NCBI GenBank assembly: GCA_045124505.1
Contig: JBGVLZ010000123.1
Location: 62,001-126,000, forward strand
DNA length: 64,000 bases
Direction of reading: 5' to 3'
DNA from: RGIG7213 sp045124505
GTDB taxonomy: Bacteria; Bacillota; Clostridia; Oscillospirales; CAG-272
The notes under the pieces were generated by a model, which saw only the letters and a list, made by a program, of their open reading frames with translations, did not search any database and was not told the origin of the DNA. Position numbers and translations under genes: made by a program. This document shows, piece after piece, positions 7,334 through 15,158 of the stretch; the stretch's first letter is position 1; the number at the start of each line of letters is the position of its first letter.

Positions 7334-8614
7334 TTATTTATAATCACCTTTGATTATTTTTTCGGTATCTTCTTTGTCTGTCACAACGGATGAAATATTT
7401 TCGCTAACAGCCTTGTTTGCCGCATCCTCGCCTACGGATTTAATGTAATCCTTCACGGTGAACTGCGAAATGATGATATTTCTTATATCGTTTTCGCCGA
7501 TACCCTTGCCGTATGTGCGGTTTATGTATCTGCCGTAAGAATCGCCCTGAATGAACTTTTCACTCATTTTCGCAAATTCCTCAAGACATCTGTCGTCGGT
7601 TCTTGATACCTCGATACCGGCTTTTTTTGCCTCACCGTACAGTATCATAAGACGTGACGCTTCATCTGTTGCCATTTCCATGAAAATGTCGGCGTATGTT
7701 TTTCCGTTTATGCTCTGCTCATCAAGATTTTTTGTTTTATCGTAATTTTTTACGATATCTGTTTCTGAGTTTGACGGATCTGAAAGAAAGTCGTCAGCCG
7801 CTTTGATATACATATATCTGAGCTGAAGCTCCGATATGTAATAATCGCCGTAGGAAACTGCGGCATTTTTTCTTTCTATCATTCCGCTTGCAAATGTGAT
7901 ATCCAAAATTATCGCCGTAAGCGTTATGATTACGATAACGGCATTCAGTAAAACGAGCTTCCACGTTTTGACGGGTGTTTTGCCGAGCTTCAGCTTGTTT
8001 TCCTCACCGTCAAGCAAACGCTTTATATTTGCCCTGTGCATTACAGTTACGAGAATTGCCACGATTATAGAAACGACAGTTGCAAATATATTTGGTTCTG
8101 CAAATTTGCTGAGCACGATAGGGTAAAGCAAAGCGCACATGACAGAGCCGAGGGAGATGTATTTAGTACAGCTTACTATCAGAATGAACAGCGTAAACAG
8201 CACTAAAAACGTCTGCCAGTTGAGAATACACACCATTGTAGCAAGCGCAAGCACTCCCTTGCCGCCCTTAAAGCCGTAATATATCGGGAAAATGTGACCG
8301 ATGATGCAGAAAAATCCTGCAACATATCCGCCGCTTTCGCCGAGCAGAAGCAAGCCGATAAGACAGCCGATGACCGTTTTTAAAACGTCACCGAGGAGCG
8401 TAAGTCCTGCCGCACCCTTGCCGTATGTGCGGAGCATATTTGTCATTCCCGCATTTCCGCTTCCGAAATTTCGTATATCCTGACCGTATTTCAGCTTTGA
8501 AACGATAATGGCGGAATTGAGTGCGCCGAGGAAATATCCCGCCGCCGCACAAAGCGTAAGCCCCAGTGCAAGCATAAGTGAGCCCGAGCCTGCACCGAAC
8601 AGCCCGTTATTCAT
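7334..8614 (-). CDS. plsY: Glycerol-3-phosphate acyltransferase PlsY with extra extracytoplasmic C-terminal domain
   Basis: The first ~212 of 426 residues are a PlsY acyl-phosphate:glycerol-3-phosphate acyltransferase, the first acylation step of phospholipid synthesis. Motifs GALNSAIIVSK (30-40), FGSGNAGMTNMLRTYG (50-65) and GHIFPIYYGFKGGKGV (106-121) are intact. PlsY normally ends near residue 200-215. Here an additional membrane helix (219-241) is followed by a ~180-residue soluble region starting AAVSYGDYYISELQLRYMY, which resembles the SurA/PrsA chaperone N-terminal domain. I start at ATG 8614 (AGAGGTG upstream), overlapping the end of der by eight bases; an upstream ATG at 8632 is possible. 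Last large gene of the rpmF-der cluster. Confidence 0.88.
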   Translation of the reverse strand: MNNGLFGAGSGSLMLALGLTLCAAAGYFLGALNSAIIVSKLKYGQDIRNFGSGNAGMTNMLRTYGKGAAGLTLLGDVLKTVIGCLIGLLLLGESGGYVAGFFCIIGHIFPIYYGFKGGKGVLALATMVCILNWQTFLVLFTLFILIVSCTKYISLGSVMCALLYPIVLSKFAEPNIFATVVSIIVAILVTVMHRANIKRLLDGEENKLKLGKTPVKTWKLVLLNAVIVIITLTAIILDITFASGMIERKNAAVSYGDYYISELQLRYMYIKAADDFLSDPSNSETDIVKNYDKTKNLDEQSINGKTYADIFMEMATDEASRLMILYGEAKKAGIEVSRTDDRCLEEFAKMSEKFIQGDSYGRYINRTYGKGIGENDIRNIIISQFTVKDYIKSVGEDAANKAVSENISSVVTDKEDTEKIIKGDYK

Positions 8615-9935
8615 TTCCGTCACCTCTTTCACGGATTATAAGACGGACGGGCGTTCCTTTGAATCCGAAAACGCTTCTTAAGCAGTTTTCGATATATCTC
8701 TGATATGAATAATGGAAAAGCTCTGCATTATTGCAGAAAATAACGAATGTGGGCGGTTTTACCGACGGCTGTGTCATGTAATAAACTTTAAGCCGTCTGC
8801 CCTTGTCTGACGGGGGCTGTACTCTCGTTGTGGCATCGTTAAGTACATCATTCAGCATACCCGTGGATACACGGATCGTACTCTGATCGTTTACATACTT
8901 AATAAGCTCAAACAGCTTGTCAAGCCTTTGTCCCGTTTTTGCCGATACGAACAGTATCGGGGCATACGTCATATAAGAAAGTGCAATGTTTATTTTTTCG
9001 GTAAATTCCTTGACAGTTGAATTGTCCTTTTCGATGGCGTCCCACTTGTTTACAACAACGATCGATGCCTTGCCTGCGTTGTGGGCAATACCCGCAATTT
9101 TTTCATCCTGCTCGGTAATACCCTCGTTTGCATCTATCATTATAAGACAGACGTCTGCACGCTCAACAGCCATTTTGGCACGGAGCACGCTGTACTTTTC
9201 GATGTTATCCGACACCTTTGCCGAGCGTCTTATACCTGCCGTATCTATAAATGTGAATTTACCGTGGTCATTATCCACCTCTGTATCAATGGCATCACGT
9301 GTCGTGCCTGCCATATCTGACACTATCAGTCTTTCCTGACCGAGAATTTTATTTATAATAGAGCTTTTGCCTGCATTCGGCTTACCGATGACCGCAACCT
9401 TTATGCGGTCGTCATCCTCCTCAAAATCAGCCTCGGGCGGAAGCTTGTTAAGTACTTCCTCCATAAGGTCGCCCGTGCCTGTGCCGTGCACGGAGGAAAG
9501 AGCGATGGGATCGCCCATGCCAAGCTCATAAAACTCGTAATATTCGTAGGGAAGCGCGCCGACGGAGTCTATTTTGTTTACACAAAGCACAACAGGCTTT
9601 CTTGACTTCAGAAGCATCGAGGCGATATCTCTGTCGTCAGCTGTAAGACCTGCACGCACATCTGTCATAAATACAATGACATCGGCTGTTTCAATGGCTA
9701 TCTGTGCCTGACGGCGCATGTGCTTGAGAATTGGGCTGTCCGTCTTCGGCTCTATACCGCCCGTATCGACAAGAAGCATCTTACGTCCGCCCCACTCCGC
9801 TTCAAAATATATTCTGTCGCGTGTGACACCGGGTGTATCTTCAACAATAGCTATTCTTTGTCCTGTAAGCTTGTTGAAAAGTGTGCTTTTGCCGACGTTA
9901 GGACGTCCTACTATCGCTACTATCGGTTTTGACAT
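8607..9935 (-). CDS. der: Ribosome biogenesis GTPase Der (EngA)
   Basis: A 442-residue tandem GTPase that assists 50S subunit assembly. Domain G1 begins MSKPIVAIVGRPNVGKSTLF with DTGG; domain G2 has GKPNAGKSSI, DTAGI and NKWD; a KH-like C-terminal domain ends RLIIRERGDGNE. I start at ATG 9935, where GAAAGGAG is seven bases upstream, which drops 16 unconserved residues of the longest frame. It lies 16 bases behind the DUF512 radical SAM gene and overlaps plsY, matching a common clostridial gene order. Confidence 0.97.
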   Translation of the reverse strand: MSKPIVAIVGRPNVGKSTLFNKLTGQRIAIVEDTPGVTRDRIYFEAEWGGRKMLLVDTGGIEPKTDSPILKHMRRQAQIAIETADVIVFMTDVRAGLTADDRDIASMLLKSRKPVVLCVNKIDSVGALPYEYYEFYELGMGDPIALSSVHGTGTGDLMEEVLNKLPPEADFEEDDDRIKVAVIGKPNAGKSSIINKILGQERLIVSDMAGTTRDAIDTEVDNDHGKFTFIDTAGIRRSAKVSDNIEKYSVLRAKMAVERADVCLIMIDANEGITEQDEKIAGIAHNAGKASIVVVNKWDAIEKDNSTVKEFTEKINIALSYMTYAPILFVSAKTGQRLDKLFELIKYVNDQSTIRVSTGMLNDVLNDATTRVQPPSDKGRRLKVYYMTQPSVKPPTFVIFCNNAELFHYSYQRYIENCLRSVFGFKGTPVRLIIRERGDGNE

Positions 9936-9951
9936 ATTGGATCTCTCCTTT

Positions 9952-11259
9952 CTAATAAAGTATACTGCGCACAAGCTCCGCACCGTCTGATATGACAGGG
10001 GAGAGCTTCACATTCAGTATCCTTTCCGCCTCGGCGACCGTCATACTGTCAAGAAACATATCCCCCTCGTGTCTTAACGTCACAGACGGGATAAGCAGTA
10101 CGTCGCCCAGCGGTTTGTCTTTAAGCTGACACGTTATGTCAGTGCCTGTAAGAAGCCCCGCCACGGTAATGTTTTTACCGAAAAACGTGTTTTCTATACA
10201 GTATACCGTGACGGAAGTGTTTTTTGCATGCTTCATTATTTCATCACAGCATTTTTTGATGTATGGATACGCCGCCTTGCCCGTGGCAACGGACAGGGTG
10301 CGTGTTTTTTCAAGGTCGTATTCGCTGATGTATTCCAGCTCATACTCAAATTCCGTTAAAAGCGAGGTTATCATGCCCACGCCGTTTTCAAGCTGCGGGT
10401 AGCCCTCGTAGTATTCTTCATTCGGATGCGGAATATCCGCTGTTATGTAAAATTCATCAGATGCGAAAAATATACGCGATCCGTGCTTTTTAAGGCACTT
10501 TTCCGCCATTTCTTCAACCTGCTGTATAACAGCCTTTGCATCTTCCTTTGTAAAAGGTTCAATTGAAGGTAAACCCTCTCTGTGGTCGGTAAGTCCGCAG
10601 GGAACAACGGAAACGCTTGCAAGGGCGGGTGAAAGCTCCTCAAGCTCACGCATACTGCGCTCAAGCTCCTCACCGTCGTTTGTGTTTTTGCACAGCACTA
10701 TCTGACCGTTCAGTGTGATACCGCCGTTTTTCAAACGGCGCATGATATCAAGAATTTTGCCCGCATTTTTGTTTTTCATCATTTTAACACGCAAATCGGG
10801 ATTTGTCGTGTGCACCGATATGTTTATCGGTGACATGTGCATCTTTATTATGCGGTCGATATCACGGTCAGAAAGGTTGGTGCAGGTGATGTAATTCCCC
10901 TGCAAAAACGAAAGCCTGCTGTCATCGTCCTTAAAATATAAGGTTTCCCGACAGCCCTTCGGCATCTGGTCGATAAAACAGAACATACATTTATTTTTGC
11001 ACGTTCTTTTTTCGTCCATCAGATACGTGGAAAATTCAAGCCCGATGTCGTCATATTCGCCTTTTTTTATGGTGACGTCAAAAAGCTCCGCCCCTCTGTG
11101 TATACAAAGGGTTATTTCCTCGCCCGTTATGTAAAATCGGTAATCAAGAACGTCATTTACTTCCTCACCGCATACAGATATAATAATATCATCGGGCAGA
11201 ATGCCCGCTTTCTGTGCATATGAGCCGTCAGCAACGGAATAAACAGTGACCGTATCCAC
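9952..11259 (-). CDS. DUF512 radical SAM protein with N-terminal PDZ-like domain
   Basis: About 435 residues. Residues 1-65 resemble a PDZ domain (DGSYAQKAGILPDDIIISVCG). A radical SAM core follows with the cluster motif CKNKCMFCF, then the C-terminal DUF512 domain with PHPNEEYYEGYPQLENG and LTGTDI. The family is widespread in Clostridia next to der; its substrate is unknown. The start is a GTG at 11259 unusually close to an AAGGAGGG ribosome site; an in-frame TAA nine bases upstream rules out an earlier start. Sits between rpmF and der. Confidence 0.9.
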   Translation of the reverse strand: MDTVTVYSVADGSYAQKAGILPDDIIISVCGEEVNDVLDYRFYITGEEITLCIHRGAELFDVTIKKGEYDDIGLEFSTYLMDEKRTCKNKCMFCFIDQMPKGCRETLYFKDDDSRLSFLQGNYITCTNLSDRDIDRIIKMHMSPINISVHTTNPDLRVKMMKNKNAGKILDIMRRLKNGGITLNGQIVLCKNTNDGEELERSMRELEELSPALASVSVVPCGLTDHREGLPSIEPFTKEDAKAVIQQVEEMAEKCLKKHGSRIFFASDEFYITADIPHPNEEYYEGYPQLENGVGMITSLLTEFEYELEYISEYDLEKTRTLSVATGKAAYPYIKKCCDEIMKHAKNTSVTVYCIENTFFGKNITVAGLLTGTDITCQLKDKPLGDVLLIPSVTLRHEGDMFLDSMTVAEAERILNVKLSPVISDGAELVRSILY

Positions 11260-11323
11260 CCCTCCTTACATAACAGTAAAGGGATTGTAAACACAACCCC
11301 TCCTCACCGTATAAAAATACGCC

Positions 11324-11506
11324 TTACGCTTCTGTTTTGACTATTTCCTTACCACCGTAAGTGCCGCATGTCATGCAGACTCTGTGCGATTTGATATATG
11401 CACCGCATTTGGGGCATTTTGTCATACCCGGCAGGTCGAGACGCCATACATTGGAACGTCTTTTGTCACGTCTTGCCTTGCTGACTTTTTTCTTAGGTAC
11501 TGCCAT
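11324..11506 (-). CDS. rpmF: 50S ribosomal protein L32
   Basis: A 60-residue L32 with the N-terminal signature AVPKKKVSKARRDKRRSN and a zinc ribbon formed by CPKC and CMTC. AAGGAGGTG precedes the ATG at 11506. It follows the DUF177 gene by 37 bases, the classic yceD-rpmF pair. Confidence 0.98.
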   Translation of the reverse strand: MAVPKKKVSKARRDKRRSNVWRLDLPGMTKCPKCGAYIKSHRVCMTCGTYGGKEIVKTEA

Positions 11507-11543
11507 GTTACCTACACCTCCTTAATATAATACAAATAAGCTA

Positions 11544-12059
11544 TTACTCATAGTCCGAAAGCAGGGCCTTCAAAGCTGACATCCTCGGATCTCCCTCGGA
11601 TTCACAGCCGCAATCGCTTTCATTAAGATTTTTGCCGCATTTTGGGCAAAGCCCTTTGCAATCGGCACAGCAAAGCTCCTTCAGAGGAAACGACAGGAGA
11701 AATTCTTCGCATACTACCGCCGATATTTCCACAATACCGCCGACAGCAAGGATAAAATCATCGTTTTCTTCGTCTGTAAGCTCAACGGCAACACCCTTTT
11801 CAAAGCTGTGGGAAAATGAATTTTCAATTTCCTTAAGACATCTTGCACAAAGTGTCTTATAATCGACTGTAACATCGCACGAAAGTGAAATGTAACCGCC
11901 GTTGTTCTTTATACAGCCAATCGCACGTACATCGTTTTTGAAATCTATTCCCCAGTCGCCGAAGTACGAAAAACCGTCATCGTCGCCCGTCGGGAAAGAA
12001 ACATCGAAGCTGAGCTTGTCAACCTCACCCGAAAGTATGCGCGTTATATCAAGCTGCAT
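11544..12059 (-). CDS. DUF177 (YceD) family protein
   Basis: A 171-residue YceD-like protein. The family signature cysteines are in CARCLKEIENSF near residue 65 and in a C-terminal zinc-ribbon-like block CCADCKGLCPKCGKNLNESDCGC. In bacteria and plants the family is linked to 23S rRNA processing and L32 function, and the gene is next to rpmF here as usual. Cytoplasmic. Confidence 0.92.
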   Translation of the reverse strand: MQLDITRILSGEVDKLSFDVSFPTGDDDGFSYFGDWGIDFKNDVRAIGCIKNNGGYISLSCDVTVDYKTLCARCLKEIENSFSHSFEKGVAVELTDEENDDFILAVGGIVEISAVVCEEFLLSFPLKELCCADCKGLCPKCGKNLNESDCGCESEGDPRMSALKALLSDYE

Positions 12060-12202
12060 TTATTGAACCTCGCCTTGAAAATTGATCGTGTTTTTCTCGT
12101 ATATAAATACTTTTTAACACAAAAACCGCAAAGCTTATTATATATGCAAAACGGCAGTTTGTCAATAGGATTTGACAAATTTAATTAAACATTTTGTAAA
12201 TT

Positions 12203-12949
12203 TTACACCAGAAGCTCCCCACGGAGCTTCTGGAATATCTTTTTTTCGCATCTTGATACCTTTACCTGCGAAAGTCCGAGCACCTGCGCCGTTTTCTGCT
12301 GTGAAAGATCGCAGTAGTATCTTAAATGGATTATCTGCCTTTCCGTATCGGAAAGCTTTCCTATGGCGTCCTTGAGGGATATTCTGTCGCAAAGACTTTC
12401 TATTCCGTCGTTTTTGTCGGGAATGATATTTTCAAGACATGCTCCGTCACCGTCTGCTGTCGGCTCCGAAAGTGAGTGATGCGGATAACACGCTTCAAGC
12501 GCAAAAACAAGCTCCTCTGAAGATACTCCGCATATTTGCGCAAGCTCCTCGACCTTGGGCTCACAACCTTTTTCCTTTATATATATTTCCCTCTGCTTCA
12601 TGGCATGGATGCCGAGCCTTTTTACATTCCTCGATACCTTTATCATTCCGTCATCACGCAAATACCGTCTTATCTCGCCTATAATAAGCGGCACGGCATA
12701 GGTTGAAAAAACACATCCGAATTCCTCGGAATAGCTTTTCACAGCCTTTATCATTCCGAGTGCGCCTATTTGCACAAGGTCTTCATATTCCACCCCTCTG
12801 TCGCAAAAGCGGGGAATAATGCTTTTTACAAGCCCCATATTAAGCTCGACGACACGTGACATGGCTTCCTTGTCACCCTTTTGCGCTTTTGATATCAGCT
12901 CCGAATTTTTTGAAAAATCACATGCTTGTCCGTCCTTTGTTCCCGACAT
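12203..12949 (-). CDS. sigF: RNA polymerase sporulation sigma factor F
   Basis: A 248-residue sigma-70 family factor that drives forespore transcription after septation. Region 2 (LNMGLVKSIIPRFCDRGVEYEDLVQIGALGMIKAV), region 3 and region 4 (LSDTERQIIHLRYYCDLSQQKTAQVLGLSQVKVSR) are intact. It is the third gene of the spoIIA operon, with its regulators SpoIIAA and SpoIIAB directly upstream; AAGGAG precedes ATG 12949. A perfect 11-base hairpin (12208-12233) lies inside its last codons. Confidence 0.97.
   Translation of the reverse strand: MSGTKDGQACDFSKNSELISKAQKGDKEAMSRVVELNMGLVKSIIPRFCDRGVEYEDLVQIGALGMIKAVKSYSEEFGCVFSTYAVPLIIGEIRRYLRDDGMIKVSRNVKRLGIHAMKQREIYIKEKGCEPKVEELAQICGVSSEELVFALEACYPHHSLSEPTADGDGACLENIIPDKNDGIESLCDRISLKDAIGKLSDTERQIIHLRYYCDLSQQKTAQVLGLSQVKVSRCEKKIFQKLRGELLV
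12208..12233 (-). terminator. Hairpin embedded in the 3' end of sigF
   Basis: Perfect arms CCAGAAGCTCC (12208-12218) and GGAGCTTCTGG (12223-12233) with a four-base loop, coding for residues just before the stop. Downstream on the minus strand is an A/T-rich tract without a clean U run, so termination is plausible but weaker than usual. Confidence 0.5.
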
Positions 12950-12958
12950 AAAAGCTCC

Positions 12959-13396
12959 TTACGAAAATTTTTTGGACATAAAAACACGTGTTCCTCCCGA
13001 AGGCTTTGATGTGACCTTGATCGTATCGGTAAAGCTTTTCATAACGGAAAAGCCCATACCGCTTCGCTCATTCTCTCTGTCTGTTGTGAAAAGCGGTGTC
13101 ATCGCCATTTCAATATCTTCGATGCCGCAGCCTCGGTCAGATACCTCGACAGTTATCGTCCTGTCGGAATAAAGCCGTGCGTTTATGTAAATTTTCCCCG
13201 GAACCTCACAGCCCTTGTATGCGTGTACAACACAGTTTGTCACAGCTTCGCTTACGGCACACCGCACGTCTGCAAGCTCGTCAAGCGTCGGATCAAGCTG
13301 GGATGCAAATGCGCTTATATATACCCTTGCAAGCGCTTCGTTCTGCGATAATGCGGAAAGGGTGATCTTCGCTTCGTTTATCTTTTTTCTTTTCAC
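12959..13396 (-). CDS. spoIIAB: Anti-sigma F factor / SpoIIAA kinase SpoIIAB
   Basis: A 145-residue HATPase-fold serine kinase that holds SigF inactive and phosphorylates SpoIIAA. The N box CAVSEAVTNCVVHAY, the G1 block DRGCGI and the G2 region ERSGMGFSVMKSF are all present. The start is a GTG at 13396 with GGAG eight bases upstream. It lies nine bases before sigF and 12 after spoIIAA. Confidence 0.97.
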   Translation of the reverse strand: MKRKKINEAKITLSALSQNEALARVYISAFASQLDPTLDELADVRCAVSEAVTNCVVHAYKGCEVPGKIYINARLYSDRTITVEVSDRGCGIEDIEMAMTPLFTTDRENERSGMGFSVMKSFTDTIKVTSKPSGGTRVFMSKKFS

Positions 13397-13408
13397 TTCT
13401 TTTCTCCG

Positions 13409-13720
13409 TTACTGTTTGATTTTCAGGATCTTATCCATACCGGACATACGCAGTATGCGCATGGCACGCTCGTCAATTCCGCAGATGATGAATTCACACT
13501 CTGCGGCAAGACAGCGTGAATATCTGCCCATTATAAGCCCGAGGCCGGAGCTGTCCATAAATTTCATTCCCGTTAAGTCAAGTATAAGCTTTTTCGGGAT
13601 ATATTTAAAAAATGCTTTGTCTATATCCTCACGCACCGATGCGCACATGTGGTGGTCTACTTCACCGCCGACAGATACCTTTAAAACACCGTTTTCGTAT
13701 TCTATTTCAAGTCCGTCCAT
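13409..13720 (-). CDS. spoIIAA: Anti-sigma F factor antagonist SpoIIAA
   Basis: A 103-residue STAS-domain protein that, when dephosphorylated by SpoIIE, releases SigF from SpoIIAB. The phosphorylation loop FMDSSGLG places the target serine at position 57/58. I start at ATG 13720, where GCGGAGG lies upstream; the longer open frame runs into intergenic DNA. First gene of the spoIIA operon. I could not find a convincing sigma-H promoter by eye. Confidence 0.95.
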   Translation of the reverse strand: MDGLEIEYENGVLKVSVGGEVDHHMCASVREDIDKAFFKYIPKKLILDLTGMKFMDSSGLGLIMGRYSRCLAAECEFIICGIDERAMRILRMSGMDKILKIKQ

Positions 13721-14140
13721 TTTTACCTCCGCTTTTATGTGATATGATGATATCATGCAAGACGTGCAAATATTGTCACTTACGGTCATTCTTATTGAAT
13801 TTACAAAATGGACAAAATGATATACATACGGACACGATGCACGCCCATACGGTCTGTATATTCGGGGTGGTGCCGTAGGGTCATGATTCAAGCAGTTCGC
13901 GTTGCGAACTGCAACCGCCCGTTTTGAGCCCGTTTTTGTTCATTTTATTCGTGGGTGCCGTAGGGCGGGGGCTTGCTCCCGCCGTTTTAAACCCATTTAC
14001 GTTCATTTTATGCGGGTCGTCGAGGGCGCCGACAAACGGGTCGTCGTCACTTTGCAAAGCAAAGTGATTGCGTCTTGACCCCTACTTGACTTTTTTTAAT
14101 ATGTGTGTTAAAATCAGGTAGTTCAACAGGAGGTTTTGTT
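13721..14140. other. Repeat-filled intergenic region between divergent spoIIA and GH genes
   Basis: No gene visible. It contains a hairpin GCAGTTCGC-GTT-GCGAACTGC (13890-13912) also found near 47125, the GTAGGGCGGGGG unit (13960-13984), a GGGTCGTCGAGGGCGCCG-type unit (14018-14042), the palindrome TCACTTTGCAAAGCAAAGTGA-like hairpin (14047-14067), and two copies of the CCCATTT/CGTTCATTTTAT linker. Confidence 0.65.
13960..13984. repeat. GTAGGGCGGGGG modular repeat
   Basis: Full 25-base unit identical at 6281-6305, 29602-29626 and 56011-56035 and, inverted, at 42239-42263. Confidence 0.85.
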
Positions 14141-15157
14141 ATGAACAAAGAGCTTGAAAATATAATAAACGACGTATCAGACGTTGAATGTGACAATATC
14201 GGTGTGGGAATATATCCGAAAACACCGTTTGAGGAAAGAATGGTAGCTGTTGCGTATTCCGCATGGCTCCGCCATGATCTTAATTGGGAAAAAAGCACAT
14301 GGAGTGAGCCGCTTTACGGCAAGTACCGTTCCGATGATGAGGCGATAATCCGCCGCCACGGCGAGATGCTTGCAGCAGCCGATGTTGACCTTGTTTTCGT
14401 TGACTGGTCGAACAACACGTATTACGTTCCCGAAACGATGAGCGATTTCAGAAACGACTTCAGAACGATAGAGGTGTCAACGGATATGCTGTTCGATATC
14501 TGGAAGACGATACCCAATGCACCGAAAATTGCGCTTTTTGCAGGTCCCGGCCATGACGGACAGAAGAGCATTGATTCGGGTGACCACGACAGAAAGGTTG
14601 AGCAGATATACAGAGATTACGTTGCAAACCCCGACAGACGTGACATGTATTTCTATTACGAGGGCAAGCCGCTTTTGCTTTGCTATGCCGCAACACCCAC
14701 GTTCTACGGCGCAGATCCTGCATGGAAGGATGACCGATTCACAATCCGCTGGGTAACGGGATATGTAGGCCAGCAGGGCGATCTTTACGACAGGGCAACA
14801 CGTAAGAGCCACCATTTCTGGAGCTGGGAGGAGCGAGGCGCACAGGTATTTTCTGTTTCACAGGGTACAGTCGAAGCGGTGACTGTATCTGCCGCTACGA
14901 GAAGTCAGGGCAGAGAGGGCTCAAGAGGTTACATTCCCGCCGAATTGAGAAACAACGGCGCAACATTTAAAAAGCAGTTCCAGAGGGCATATAACCTCGG
15001 CGCACGCATTGCCGTTCTTGTTTCATGGAATGAATGGATGATAGGTGAGCAGATATCAGAGGAAAATTCAAAAGACCTTGAACCATCAAAGGCGCACGGC
15101 ACTTTCTACTATGACCTTATGTGTCAGCAGATAAAGAAATTTAAAGGAAAAATATAA
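14141..15157 (+). CDS. Cytoplasmic GH71/GH99-like protein
   Basis: A 338-residue protein that resembles glycoside hydrolase family 71/99-like TIM barrels (blocks VDLVFVDWSNN, FWSWEERG and VSWNEW, the last with Glu298). It has no signal peptide. I start at ATG 14141 with AGGAGG ten bases upstream. The whole protein is a paralogue of the C-terminal part of the lipoprotein encoded one base downstream, and the final residues HGTFYYDLMCQQIKKFKGKI are almost identical in both. Alpha-mannan or alpha-glucan cleavage is only a guess from the family. Confidence 0.7.
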   Translation: MNKELENIINDVSDVECDNIGVGIYPKTPFEERMVAVAYSAWLRHDLNWEKSTWSEPLYGKYRSDDEAIIRRHGEMLAAADVDLVFVDWSNNTYYVPETMSDFRNDFRTIEVSTDMLFDIWKTIPNAPKIALFAGPGHDGQKSIDSGDHDRKVEQIYRDYVANPDRRDMYFYYEGKPLLLCYAATPTFYGADPAWKDDRFTIRWVTGYVGQQGDLYDRATRKSHHFWSWEERGAQVFSVSQGTVEAVTVSAATRSQGREGSRGYIPAELRNNGATFKKQFQRAYNLGARIAVLVSWNEWMIGEQISEENSKDLEPSKAHGTFYYDLMCQQIKKFKGKI

Positions 15158-15158
15158 C

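Noticed and set aside
13721..13830. Sigma-H promoter before spoIIAA
   Set aside because: A GAAT element occurs but no convincing -35 at the right distance, so I do not list it.
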